Below, in pieces: positions 35,535-44,143 of a stretch of DNA of 64,000 nucleotides. Each line of letters begins with the position of its first letter. Positions within the stretch are counted from its first letter, which is position 1. Made by a program: the position numbers and the translations under genes. This DNA is from Campylobacterales bacterium (lineage in GTDB: Bacteria > Campylobacterota > Campylobacteria > Campylobacterales > Sulfurimonadaceae). The notes beneath the pieces were generated by a model. The model made no database searches, was not told the DNA's origin, and saw only the letters and a list, made by a program, of their open reading frames with translations. The stretch spans positions 98,978 to 162,977 of the forward strand of contig JAPLGO010000001.1 in NCBI GenBank assembly GCA_026390115.1. Direction: 5' to 3'.

Positions 35535-36642
35535 AATCTAACAGCCTGCCAATCTCATCCATAGCATCATCATTTCTCAAGCTAAATTTAATCTCAATTC
35601 TTCTTGAAGCATCTTTGTCTTCTACCATATCTTTATTGTAAATAGTGTCTTGATACGAACGACCACTTGCCACTAAAAGAGGCTTAAGATTATTATCGTT
35701 AGTAAAATCTAGTGTTAAAAGATAGTTCATAACCGCATACGCTCTTTGTTGGGAAAGGTTTAAGTTATATAAATATCCTCCGTCACTGTCTGTATGCCCT
35801 TCTATGGATATTCTGTCAAGCTGAGACTGAATACTTTTGTTTGATATCAAAGCACCTATATATTCAATGAAGACTTTCTTAAGCTCTATTTTTGACGACT
35901 CTTTTAACTCAGCACTTCCTTTGTCAAATAATATATTTGATGCTAACCTTAAAGAACCGCTTTTTGGGTCAATCTCAACATTTTTTCCAAGACTCTCTTT
36001 TAGTTCTGCAATAAGCTTTATTTTAATACCTGTCAAACCTTTGATTTTAGCCTTTTGGGCTTGGAGTTTTGCTATGAGCACATCATACTTTGTCTGCTTC
36101 TGCTCTATTGCATGTAATAGATCTAAAAGCTCTTTATCCTTTAATTTTAATGTCTCATCTTTACCGCTTAATTCATTAGAGAGTATTAAAACTTTGTTCT
36201 CATAATCTTGCAGTTTTTTGTTTTGATTGCTCAAACTGGTGTTTGTTTCACTGAGTAGATTTTGTATAATTATTATTTTGGAGTTGAAATCATCAACTTT
36301 CATATTTTGTGCCAATAACATATTGTTTAAATTCACTATCTCTTCAGTTTTTAATTTCAATGAATCTCTCGTTAAAATCAAAGCATCTTGTGAACTCTTT
36401 AGTTCATTCATTCTATCTTCCAGTAACTTTTTTAGTTTTTGAACTTCCGTGTCTCTCAAAAGTAGCATTCGTGTAGAACTCTCTAACGAACTCTCTTTGT
36501 TATCGAGATTTGTTTTGAGCACGATTGATTTTACAACTATTGCACCAATAAGCAGAATAAAAACAAAAAGCAAGCCTGCCATAAGGTCAGCATACGATAT
36601 CCAGAAGTTTGCGTTATCATCATTTTCGTTTTTATAAAACAT
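35527..36642 (-). CDS. MotB/ZorB-like OmpA-domain stator protein with long coiled coil
   Basis: 371 aa. Residues 13-37 form one membrane helix with the MotB-type motif ISYADLMAGLLFVFILLIG, whose Asp (D19) is the expected proton-binding residue. A coiled coil of about 190 residues follows, then an OmpA/peptidoglycan-binding domain with ISIEGHTDSDGG and NLSQQRAYAVMNYLL. The helical stalk is much longer than in flagellar MotB. It directly follows the MotA-like gene with no gap. I infer a proton-driven stator anchored to the cell wall, closest in shape to ZorB of Zorya defence. Confidence 0.82.
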   Translation of the reverse strand: MFYKNENDDNANFWISYADLMAGLLFVFILLIGAIVVKSIVLKTNLDNKESSLESSTRMLLLRDTEVQKLKKLLEDRMNELKSSQDALILTRDSLKLKTEEIVNLNNMLLAQNMKVDDFNSKIIIIQNLLSETNTSLSNQNKKLQDYENKVLILSNELSGKDETLKLKDKELLDLLHAIEQKQTKYDVLIAKLQAQKAKIKGLTGIKIKLIAELKESLGKNVEIDPKSGSLRLASNILFDKGSAELKESSKIELKKVFIEYIGALISNKSIQSQLDRISIEGHTDSDGGYLYNLNLSQQRAYAVMNYLLTLDFTNDNNLKPLLVASGRSYQDTIYNKDMVEDKDASRRIEIKFSLRNDDAMDEIGRLLDFE

Positions 36643-37803
36643 TTATTGAGCTTTTATCTGACTAGCTATCATCTGATGATATTTTTTTACACTATCTTGA
36701 ACTTCTTTACTCTCTAAACTCACATGCGTTGCAAAATCTGCCAATTTTATAACTATATCACCTATCTCTGCATCAATCTTTTCAAATGTTTTATCAAGTG
36801 AAGTAGTAAGATGTGCATTAAATATTTTAGTGCTCTTTTCAAGATTTTTTGTTGCATAAGTAAAGTCTAATAAATTCTTCTCTATCTGATTTTTCGCTTC
36901 TTGTGCATTTTGATTATTATCCATTAAAGAAAGTGTCTCTTTTAGCTCTTTGGATGCATATTGAAGATGGCTAGATATTTGTGTAAAGTTATAGTTGCTT
37001 TCATGCATAATTTCTTTAAAACTTGATAAATGCTGCTCGTTGAGTGTCTTGACGAAATCAAGATTAAAAGTTTCACGCAATGCTGTAAGAAATCTATTGT
37101 CTTTAAGCTCATATTGAGAATATTTATAAATTGTCAACTCATCATTTGACCATACATTTGATTTAAATCTTTCTTTAATAGCTGCAAAGTAGTGGTCTAT
37201 CTTGCTAAGGCCGCTTTTTTCAAAATATGTCCATATAAGAGAGAGCAGGATTCCATAAATAGAAGCATAAAATGCAGAGCCAACGCCACTTAAAAGAATA
37301 GATATATCATTATCTAATGCCGTAGTATCTGAAACTGAAAAAGTAGGCATCGAGATAGAGATTGCTAAAAATGTTCCTAATATTCCTAACATAGGAAATA
37401 TTGATGCCGCAACTGCCACAAAGTTGTTATTCCTAATATCTGCATAATAATGATTTAAAAAATCTCCAATATCAAGCACAGATTTTCTCTCGCTATTGAT
37501 AATTAAAGAGTTTGCCTCTAATTTAGAATTTAAAGCATTCTCCATTTTTATATAAGAAGAACGCATCTTACAAATACTGTAATTAGCATTATGTTTGGTA
37601 AACATTAAAAAAGTAAGTAAAATAAATCCAATAATCAAGACCGAAGAGAGCGGCACATTAAGCGGAATTATTCCCATGTATCCCATGACTATAGCTAAAA
37701 AGAATAGTACAGGAATCATAGAAATAACAATAAAGTTTGCAGAGCACAATGAAGTGCTTCTTGAAATTGGCATGTTTGTTCCTAGTATATTAGATAAAGA
37801 CAA
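36643..37803 (-). CDS. MotA/TolQ/ExbB/ZorA-like channel protein with cytoplasmic tail
   Basis: 386 aa. Hydrophobic helices at about 28-48, 53-70, 136-155 and 172-192 suit the MotA/ExbB proton-channel family; ASIFPMLGILGTFLAISISMP and LLSGVGSAFYASIYGILLS are the conserved pore helices. Beyond residue 220 a long helical tail (about 165 aa) projects into the cytoplasm. It partners the MotB-like protein encoded next. The tail is shorter than in ZorA but in the same place. Flagellar MotA is unlikely because length, tail and context differ. Confidence 0.82.
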   Translation of the reverse strand: MSLSNILGTNMPISRSTSLCSANFIVISMIPVLFFLAIVMGYMGIIPLNVPLSSVLIIGFILLTFLMFTKHNANYSICKMRSSYIKMENALNSKLEANSLIINSERKSVLDIGDFLNHYYADIRNNNFVAVAASIFPMLGILGTFLAISISMPTFSVSDTTALDNDISILLSGVGSAFYASIYGILLSLIWTYFEKSGLSKIDHYFAAIKERFKSNVWSNDELTIYKYSQYELKDNRFLTALRETFNLDFVKTLNEQHLSSFKEIMHESNYNFTQISSHLQYASKELKETLSLMDNNQNAQEAKNQIEKNLLDFTYATKNLEKSTKIFNAHLTTSLDKTFEKIDAEIGDIVIKLADFATHVSLESKEVQDSVKKYHQMIASQIKAQ

Positions 37804-37812
37804 AATTATATA

Positions 37813-38430
37813 CTATTTTTTTGGCACATAAACGCCATTTTGATCCCAAATGTCAATTTCTCCCATAATATTACCATTACTGAAAAAAGCCTTATATCCT
37901 AGCTGTCCATTCTCATGCCATTTTTTTTGAAGACCATCTTTTTTACCATTTATATAGAGTCCTTGAGATGCTAAGTTTCCATTTTCATGCCAAGTTTTAT
38001 ACTCGCCGTCTTGAAGATCATTTTTAAAGTATGAGCTGCTTTTTTTTCTGCCGTTTTCATACCAAGTAGCAACTTCCCCGTTTTGCAGTCCCTCTTTAAA
38101 GTAAGCGACTACGGCTTTTTTATCATTCTCGTAATTACCTATATATTCGCCGTCTTGCTTGCCCTTTCTAAAATAAGCAACAGTTTTTATAGCTCCATTA
38201 CTTCTCCATTCTGTCAATCTTCCGTCCATTTGACCTTGATAGTAAGGTACGATTTTTTTTGTTTTGCCATCTTCAAAAAAGAAGTAAGCATTTCCTGTAA
38301 AAACTTCATTTTTATCTTTTTCATAGGACAAGTTATTTTTTACAACAAGTATATTTCCATCGATATCTTTTGCATGAAGAGCAAGGCTTAACCCAAACAT
38401 TAAGATAATCATCATTAGTACATTTTTCAT
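37813..38430 (-). CDS. secreted MORN-repeat (YwqK-like) protein
   Basis: 205 aa from ATG 38430 (AAAGGG 5 nt upstream; a GTG at 38436 is less likely). Signal peptide to about residue 22 (LSLALHAKD), then six to seven MORN-variant repeats of about 23 residues, with phrases like GKQDGEYIGNYENDK, GLQNGEVATWYENG and DLQDGEYKTWHENG. Relatives are annotated as YwqK family antitoxins or phosphatidylinositol-kinase-like MORN proteins; true function unknown. It is first gene of the operon, 9 nt before the MotA-like gene, so it may act on the periplasmic side of the motor. Confidence 0.75.
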   Translation of the reverse strand: MKNVLMMIILMFGLSLALHAKDIDGNILVVKNNLSYEKDKNEVFTGNAYFFFEDGKTKKIVPYYQGQMDGRLTEWRSNGAIKTVAYFRKGKQDGEYIGNYENDKKAVVAYFKEGLQNGEVATWYENGRKKSSSYFKNDLQDGEYKTWHENGNLASQGLYINGKKDGLQKKWHENGQLGYKAFFSNGNIMGEIDIWDQNGVYVPKK

Positions 38431-38639
38431 AAACACCCTTTAAATTTTTTCTGATTGTAAGCATATCAATTTATTGAATATATATTCATAAGATTGTTAT
38501 TATTTTTTATTATTTATATTAACTTTGTGTAATAAAGTAAGATTTCTAATTAATATTCGCATAACAAATAGATAGGGTTGTTTTTTTATGCGTATTGATA
38601 TAAAATCTTCTTATCAAAAGGGATGCAAGAAGGATTAAA

Positions 38640-39344
38640 ATGAAAGCTATAGAAAAGGTTAAGTTATTGCTATTATCATCAATTTTAATAGCTTTAATTA
38701 TCGGGTTATTTCGCTTAAGCGGTATAGATGAAAAGCTAACAAATTTTTATCAATATGATAATAAAAAAATAAATTTAACAGCGGTTAAATTTATTCAGCC
38801 AAGAGTTGATTATGTGGCAACACTTTCTCAAGATAAAGATGAAGATTTTAATCGTAAATACTCAACACATTTTGATTTGAATGAGATATCGAAAATTGAA
38901 AAATTTTTAAAGTTAAGCAAGCAAAGCGATTTTTATGATATTCAAATTAACGCTTATATGATGTTTGACAATGAAAAAATAAATCTTTTTCAATCAAAAA
39001 GATTTGTAAAATTACCGAGCAAATACAAAGTTACTCCTTACTTGATAGGCAAGCTAAACGGTTATGGGTTGGATGAGCATCAACACCAAAATCTGACAAA
39101 ACTTCAAGAGCAGGTATTTAGCAAAAAAGATGAGTTTGTAAACACAGTAATAGAGAGGGCAAAGCTAAGAAAGAGTGATTGGCTCGTGACAAATATTGCG
39201 CTCATGGGTGTTGGACAGAAGGAGAGTAATTTTTTAAAGAATATAGAAAATGACACCCCCGAAACACTCTTAGAAAAAAATGATATAAAAGAGATTATAA
39301 GTTCTCTAAAAGCTGTACATGACAACTATTTAGGAATCAAATGA
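38640..39344 (+). CDS. hypothetical inner-membrane-anchored protein before RND genes
   Basis: 234 aa, one N-terminal membrane helix (LLLLSSILIALIIGLFRLSG), then a soluble mixed domain I do not recognise (AVKFIQPRVDYVATL, YLIGKLNGYGLDEHQHQNL). AAGGA precedes the ATG. It overlaps the RND N-half start by 4 nt (ATGA), so it is translated with the pump. An RND membrane-fusion protein would be expected here, but no lipoyl or hairpin motifs are visible, so its job is unclear. Confidence 0.65.
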   Translation: MKAIEKVKLLLLSSILIALIIGLFRLSGIDEKLTNFYQYDNKKINLTAVKFIQPRVDYVATLSQDKDEDFNRKYSTHFDLNEISKIEKFLKLSKQSDFYDIQINAYMMFDNEKINLFQSKRFVKLPSKYKVTPYLIGKLNGYGLDEHQHQNLTKLQEQVFSKKDEFVNTVIERAKLRKSDWLVTNIALMGVGQKESNFLKNIENDTPETLLEKNDIKEIISSLKAVHDNYLGIK

Positions 39345-40915
39345 AACCATACAAGATAAATAATATTGCAGGACACTTGGCAAAGGGGTTTTTAAACAAC
39401 CCTCTCACCGCTATTCTTGCATTCTCTATTCTCTCTTTAGGTTATATTTCTTTAGTCGTTATGCCCAGAGAAGAAGATCCGCAAATTGCAGTAAGCGGCG
39501 GTTCTATAATTGTTCCCATGCCGGGTGCTTCACCGGATGAGATAAATAATGCTGTTTTAAAACCATTAGAAAGAAGAATAAGTGAAATAAAGGGCGTAAA
39601 AGATATTTATTCCACTGCCATGCACAATGTCGGCATGCTGAACATACAATATGATATCGGTCAAGATAGAGAGTCTTCAAACCTAAAGCTCTATGACAAA
39701 GTTATGCAGAACATGGATTCACTGCCGGGTGGAGCCATGATGCCGCTTGTAAAGCCTTTTGATATCGATATTGATGTTCCCATAGTAACGGTTGCTTTTT
39801 ACAAAAAAGAGGAAAAAGGGATTGACCATATTGTTCTCTACAAACAGATAAAAGATATTCAGCAAGATATAAATTCTATTGAGCATATTTCAAAAACCAC
39901 TTTAAAAGGTGCGAAGAAACCGCAATTTAATGTTCTTTTAGACCTTGATAAACTTTCAGGCTACCATATATCAATCGGTCAAGTGGTTCAGTCTATCCAA
40001 GCAATCGCAAAGAACTCTCCGGAAGTTGATTTGCCGACAAAAGAGAATCGGCTCATAGTGTTTGGTGTTAAAAATGCCATCAACGATATAGAAGACCTTC
40101 AAAACCTCATTATCGCAAAATATATGGATTCTCTTATCTATCTCAAAGATATTGCAGATGTTAAATACTTTTATGATATACAAAATTATCAAGAGGCTTT
40201 TATCAACTATCAAGCAGATGGCTCCCCATTTTCGGATACTCAGGACCAAGTCACTATGACCGTTTCAAAGCTGAAAGGAACGAACGCTGTCCATTTGGCT
40301 GAAAGTATTATAGAAACATTAAAGGAAAATGAAGAGGAGCTAAGCAAGAATGGTCTGGGATATATTGTTACCAGGAATTACGGTGAGAGAGCAAACGAAG
40401 CAGTAAATGAATTGGTGCATCACCTTGTTCTGACCATTGCAATAATATCTCTTATTCTAATCCCTTTTTTAGGGTGGAGAGAATCGCTTGTTGTAACAAT
40501 TGCAGTACCCATGATACTTGCAGCTACACTTTTTATTGCCATGATGACAGACCAAACCATTAACAGGATTACACTCTTTGCATTCTTGTTAAGTCTGGGG
40601 CTTATTGTGGATGATGCCATTATTGTTATTGAAAATATACACAGGCGAATGCACTTAAAGGAGTCTGTGCATAAAAATTTTGACCAAATTATTATAGAAG
40701 CCACAGACGAAATCGGACCATCGACAAACATAGCAACAATAGCGATTATGCTTACCATGATTCCTATGGCATTTGTTGGCGGAATGATGGGGCAGTTTAT
40801 GCTTCCTATTCCTCTGAATGTTCCTGTTGCCTTAGCCGTGTCACTTTTTGTCGCTTATGTTTTTACTCCTTTCTTGGCAAAAAAACTTCTCAAACATACC
40901 AAAGGACACCATTAA
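39341..40915 (+). CDS. RND efflux permease, N-terminal half
   Basis: 524 aa covering TM1, the first periplasmic loop and TM2-TM6 of an HAE1-type RND transporter. Recognisable segments are VMPREEDPQIAVSGG after TM1, MPGASPDEINN, and the TM4 motif GLIVDDAIIVIENIHRRM with the paired Asp residues that relay protons. It ends KHTKGHH-TAA. The next gene resumes in the same frame after one codon. It cannot be a full pump on its own; see next entry. Substrate unknown, and no outer-membrane factor is nearby. Confidence 0.88.
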   Translation: MKPYKINNIAGHLAKGFLNNPLTAILAFSILSLGYISLVVMPREEDPQIAVSGGSIIVPMPGASPDEINNAVLKPLERRISEIKGVKDIYSTAMHNVGMLNIQYDIGQDRESSNLKLYDKVMQNMDSLPGGAMMPLVKPFDIDIDVPIVTVAFYKKEEKGIDHIVLYKQIKDIQQDINSIEHISKTTLKGAKKPQFNVLLDLDKLSGYHISIGQVVQSIQAIAKNSPEVDLPTKENRLIVFGVKNAINDIEDLQNLIIAKYMDSLIYLKDIADVKYFYDIQNYQEAFINYQADGSPFSDTQDQVTMTVSKLKGTNAVHLAESIIETLKENEEELSKNGLGYIVTRNYGERANEAVNELVHHLVLTIAIISLILIPFLGWRESLVVTIAVPMILAATLFIAMMTDQTINRITLFAFLLSLGLIVDDAIIVIENIHRRMHLKESVHKNFDQIIIEATDEIGPSTNIATIAIMLTMIPMAFVGGMMGQFMLPIPLNVPVALAVSLFVAYVFTPFLAKKLLKHTKGHH

Positions 40916-40918
40916 AAT

Positions 40919-42679
40919 ATGGAAGAGTATATATATAAAATAGCGAGCGATAGGAAAGAGCAGAAAAAGATAGGCTTTATAGTTTTAGGTCTGTTAATTT
41001 TCTCTCTAATGATGATACCTACTCGAATCGTTCTTGCAAAGATGTTACCTGGAAAAAGCGCCGACACCTTCAGTATATATGTTGACACAGCAACAAACAG
41101 CACTATTAAGCAGACAAAAGAGGTAGTTGAGTGCGTGACACAAGAGCTAAGAAAAGAGAAAGAAATTTTAAATATGGAGATGTTTTTGGGTCAGGGTGCT
41201 CCACTTGATTATGCAGGGCTTGTAAAGGGAAGCGGATTTAAGAATCTAAAGAATCAAGCTGAAATAGTTGTAAATCTAACTCCTAAACATGGAAGAGATG
41301 AAGCTTCTTACATGATGGTTCACAGAATACGACCGATAATCCAAAAGAAGTGCGAAGGCGTATATCCGGATGCAACAGTCAAATTTATAGAGATGCCATC
41401 AGGTCCGCCGACATTTGCAACCATAGAGGTGAATCTGTTTGGAAAAGATAATTTACTCTTAAGAGAGACATCAAAAATTATACAAGAGTCGTTAAAAGCG
41501 ACTGAGGGTCTTGCAGATATTGATGTTATGCAGGATGATGTCTATACAAAATATGAAATAATCCCGAATGTTGAAAAAATAATAGCCAGTAATCTAAGCG
41601 TAGAACAGGTCAGTAACATACTCTATATGGCATTCAAGGGGAATGTGGTAGCCATTAAAAACTCAGGATTGCAGCAAGACCAGATTCCGATTTTTGTGAG
41701 TTTGACAGAAGAGACAAGAACCCTAGACAATGCATCAAAAGATGAACTTGAACTGAAACTCTCAAGACTTAAACTGATAAACATGGCAGGAATAATGGTT
41801 CCGATGAAAGAGGTAATAGATGTAGTTCCAACGGTTGCCGACCCGACTATTTTTAAGAAAAATATGAGAAATATGGTATCGATTACTGCGGAGTGCGATT
41901 TAGTCTCTCAAGTCTATCCTCTTATGGATGCAAGAGAGAAAATGATAGAAAAACTCTCAAGAGATTTTGAAATTAAAAAATTAACAGGAATGAGCACCTA
42001 CATGTTCGATCTGGAATTGACACACAAAGAGACAAAAGAGAAAGTTTTAGTTCGCTGGGACGGAGAGATGAAAGTTTCGCTTGATACATTCAGAGATTTG
42101 GGTGGAGCATTTATATCTGCTTTGGTTTTGATGTTTCTTCTGATGGTTGTCTATTACAAATCTTTTGCCCTGAGCGGCATAGTTTTGGTAGGCAGTTTTT
42201 TATCTATTATCGGGGTGATTATAGGTCACTTTATAACCGACATGATTTCACTGGTTATTACCGATGTGCACTTTTTTCTCACAGCCACATCTCTCATCGG
42301 ATTCATTTCACTCATGGGTATCAGTGCAAGAAGTTCACTTCTTTTAATAGATTTTACGAAGTCACTCATTGAGAGCGGTATAGAAAAAAACAGGGCTATC
42401 GCTATATCAACAGCCACAAGAGCAAAACCTATTCTGCTCACCGCTGTTGCGATTATTTTAGGCAGTTTGCTTCTCGCAACCGATCCAATATTTGGCGGGC
42501 TTGGCATTGCTCTGATATTTGGAAGTATAGCATCTACTCTTGTCTCACTCTTCTACATTCCCGTTCTTATGTCCAGAGCAAAAGCAATCTGTCCAACTGC
42601 TTGTATTGACGGCAAAGGAATAAACATAGAGCACATGAATGTAATTGAAATAGCTCCAGAGGTGCACCACGAAGATTAA
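40919..42679 (+). CDS. RND efflux permease, C-terminal half
   Basis: 586 aa from ATG 40919, AAAGGA 12 nt upstream (a long spacing). It has TM7 (FIVLGLLIFSLMMIPTRIV), the second periplasmic loop, and TM8-12 with the conserved LMGISARSSLLLIDF helix near the end. With the N-half it adds to about 1110 residues, slightly above the usual 1020-1060 for a whole RND permease. TAA 40913-40915 and this ATG are in one frame, so one base change would fuse them. It could work as two chains or be a broken gene. Confidence 0.86.
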   Translation: MEEYIYKIASDRKEQKKIGFIVLGLLIFSLMMIPTRIVLAKMLPGKSADTFSIYVDTATNSTIKQTKEVVECVTQELRKEKEILNMEMFLGQGAPLDYAGLVKGSGFKNLKNQAEIVVNLTPKHGRDEASYMMVHRIRPIIQKKCEGVYPDATVKFIEMPSGPPTFATIEVNLFGKDNLLLRETSKIIQESLKATEGLADIDVMQDDVYTKYEIIPNVEKIIASNLSVEQVSNILYMAFKGNVVAIKNSGLQQDQIPIFVSLTEETRTLDNASKDELELKLSRLKLINMAGIMVPMKEVIDVVPTVADPTIFKKNMRNMVSITAECDLVSQVYPLMDAREKMIEKLSRDFEIKKLTGMSTYMFDLELTHKETKEKVLVRWDGEMKVSLDTFRDLGGAFISALVLMFLLMVVYYKSFALSGIVLVGSFLSIIGVIIGHFITDMISLVITDVHFFLTATSLIGFISLMGISARSSLLLIDFTKSLIESGIEKNRAIAISTATRAKPILLTAVAIILGSLLLATDPIFGGLGIALIFGSIASTLVSLFYIPVLMSRAKAICPTACIDGKGINIEHMNVIEIAPEVHHED

Positions 42680-42707
42680 AAGGAGTATTAATTTATACTC
42701 TTTTTAA
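42676..42707. terminator. bidirectional terminator shared by RND and ferritin-like genes
   Basis: TTAAAAGGAGTAT (42676-42688) and ATACTCTTTTTAA (42695-42707) pair over 13 bp with one G-T, around the loop TAATTT. Each strand ends in a T-run. Both stop codons, of the RND C-half (+) and the ferritin-like gene (-), lie inside the hairpin. Confidence 0.8.
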
Positions 42708-43203
42708 TGTTATAGATAAATTCTGAGATGTCGTCATGGAGAGCTTGTAAATCCTCTTCATGCTCAACCTCGTCAGTTAAAATTTGCGACACCATATTAT
42801 ATGTAATGATATCCTTGTCTTTTACAATGTCAGCTATAGATGAATAGGTGCTAATTGCGCACTGCTCGCCTTTTATAGAATCTTCAAGTATTTTGACCAC
42901 ATCAAACTCTGAAGGCTCTTCATAACCGCAATTTGTTTGTTTAAACCACTCCTGCGGGTTTAAAAGAGGTATCCCTCCAAGCTGGACAATCCTATCTGCC
43001 AGCATCGTCGCATGTCTAAGTTCATCTGCCGCATGAAGCATCAGCTCGGAGATGACAGCATCTTTCATAAGTCCTTTAACAACTTTTGCTTCTATAAAAT
43101 ATTGGTAATACGCTAACCACTCATCCGCATAAGCTCTATTTAAAAGCCTAATAATTTCACTGATTTCCACACCTTTTATAATCGAATTTCCACGAACAGC
43201 CAT
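42688..43203 (-). CDS. ferritin-like / bacterioferritin-type protein
   Basis: 171-aa four-helix di-iron protein. Helix motifs NRAYADEWLAYYQYF, ADELRHATMLADR, EQCAISTYSSI and TDEVEHEEDLQAL give the E...ExxH...E...ExxH ligand pattern. Likely iron storage or DNA protection; the classic haem-binding Met of bacterioferritin is not certain. Last gene of the rubrerythrin-BFD-ferritin operon, 13 nt after the small [2Fe-2S] gene. Confidence 0.83.
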   Translation of the reverse strand: MAVRGNSIIKGVEISEIIRLLNRAYADEWLAYYQYFIEAKVVKGLMKDAVISELMLHAADELRHATMLADRIVQLGGIPLLNPQEWFKQTNCGYEEPSEFDVVKILEDSIKGEQCAISTYSSIADIVKDKDIITYNMVSQILTDEVEHEEDLQALHDDISEFIYNIKKSIN

Positions 43204-43216
43204 AACAAACTCCTCT

Positions 43217-43411
43217 TTATATCTCTTTTAAAGCTCTTTTAATTGCCAAAGGAAGCGGCAAATCTACTTTTTCACAATCCTCTTCTAGGCAACATTCGCA
43301 TGCAGTTCCTGCACCGGTCTCTTCCATAATGGCTTCCATACCATTGCCATGTTTTTTTACAGCCTCTTTAATCTCATCAAAATGGATATCATTACAATCG
43401 CATACTAACAT
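43217..43411 (-). CDS. BFD-like [2Fe-2S] ferredoxin
   Basis: 64 aa. Cysteines C4, C6, C38 and C41 give CxC-x31-CxxC, the bacterioferritin-associated ferredoxin pattern that reduces stored ferric iron for release. Extra Cys residues follow (CLEEDC). It lies between rubrerythrin (9-nt gap) and the ferritin-like gene, matching a role as electron donor to that ferritin. Confidence 0.8.
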   Translation of the reverse strand: MLVCDCNDIHFDEIKEAVKKHGNGMEAIMEETGAGTACECCLEEDCEKVDLPLPLAIKRALKEI

Positions 43412-43420
43412 TCACGCTCC

Positions 43421-43918
43421 TTAAATCTGAACAAATGTAGAGCCTTTTACTCCACATACAGGACACTTTTCTGGCGGAGTTCCTAGCTCAATATATCCAC
43501 ATGTAGGGCATAGATAAATATTTACTTCGTCTAAATCTTTTCCCTCTTTGACAGCTTGAAGTGCTTTTGCATAAAGAGCAGCATGGACTTTCTCAGCTTC
43601 AAGTGCATAACCAAACATTTTCTTGGCTTTGTGCTCATCTTTAACAGCCTGTGCGTACATCGGAGGATACATGTCTTCAAATTCATAAGTCTCCCCGCCA
43701 ATTGCGGCTTCAAGATTTTCAAGAGTTGAACCTATTTTGTCCATAGCTTTTAAATGACCCTCCGCATGAATTCGTTCAGCTTCTGCAGTTGTACGAAACA
43801 GTTTTGCAATATTCCCAAACCCGTCTTTCTCGGCTTTTTTAGCAAAAGCTACATATTTTTGATACGCTTGGCTCTCACCGCTAAACGCGCTATCTAGATT
43901 TTCTTTCGTAGTTGACAT
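43421..43918 (-). CDS. rbr: rubrerythrin
   Basis: 165-aa peroxide-reducing protein. The N-terminal di-iron four-helix part has SAFSGESQAYQKY and AEAERIHAEGHL; the C-terminal rubredoxin-like iron site has CPTCGYIELG and CPVCGVKG. It detoxifies hydrogen peroxide in anaerobes and microaerophiles. It is first gene of the operon. The promoter region carries a -10 box and an overlapping palindrome (43942-43962), which suggests control by a peroxide or iron repressor. Confidence 0.93.
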   Translation of the reverse strand: MSTTKENLDSAFSGESQAYQKYVAFAKKAEKDGFGNIAKLFRTTAEAERIHAEGHLKAMDKIGSTLENLEAAIGGETYEFEDMYPPMYAQAVKDEHKAKKMFGYALEAEKVHAALYAKALQAVKEGKDLDEVNIYLCPTCGYIELGTPPEKCPVCGVKGSTFVQI

Positions 43919-43941
43919 AAAAACTCCTCTAAAAGTTATAT

Positions 43942-43973
43942 AAAGGAAAATAATTATCCTTTTATTTATTATA
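43942..43973 (-). promoter_or_regulatory. rubrerythrin promoter with palindromic operator
   Basis: On the minus strand a TATAAT (43968-43973) is followed about 5 nt later by a 21-bp near-perfect palindrome (43942-43962: arms AAAGGA and TCCTTT around AAATAATTA). The start site would fall inside the palindrome, as for a repressor. The ATAATTAT core resembles Fur/PerR boxes; identity of the regulator is inference. Confidence 0.55.
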
Positions 43974-44053
43974 GCAATCTAAGACTTAAAAGAGTTAAAC
44001 ACACTATAATTGTTTTATTAAATGATTTAAGGTTTCTTTAATCTCGTTTCATT

Positions 44054-44071
44054 TATACTGCCGCAAGTATA
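44054..44071. promoter_or_regulatory. TATACT/AGTATA inverted repeat upstream of hsp20
   Basis: TATACT GCCGCA AGTATA lies 35 bp before the C9 tract and about 73 bp before the hsp20 start. It is not a CIRCE or HAIR element. It uses the same half-sites as the array at 24041-24099, which may be chance in AT-rich DNA or point to a shared regulator. Confidence 0.35.
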
Positions 44072-44105
44072 GGTGGTAATATTTATTTATTAATGTTATT
44101 TATTA

Positions 44106-44114
44106 CCCCCCCCC
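44106..44114. repeat. C9 homopolymer in hsp20 promoter
   Basis: Nine C residues in AT-rich DNA directly precede TATATAAAAT, a -10-like box (about 44116-44125), and the ribosome site AGGAG. The tract therefore lies in the -35/-10 spacer, where a slip would change spacing and expression. Confidence 0.65.
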
Positions 44115-44143
44115 TATATAAAATTGTATTTCAGGAGTTTGCC

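Noticed and set aside
36643-37803. Flagellar MotA
   Set aside because: Tail length, operon partner with MORN protein and the long-stalk MotB-like protein do not match the flagellar motA-motB pair.
35527-38430. Complete Zorya defence system
   Set aside because: ZorC, ZorD (helicase-nuclease) and ZorE (HNH) are absent in the flanks, so only the motor part is similar.
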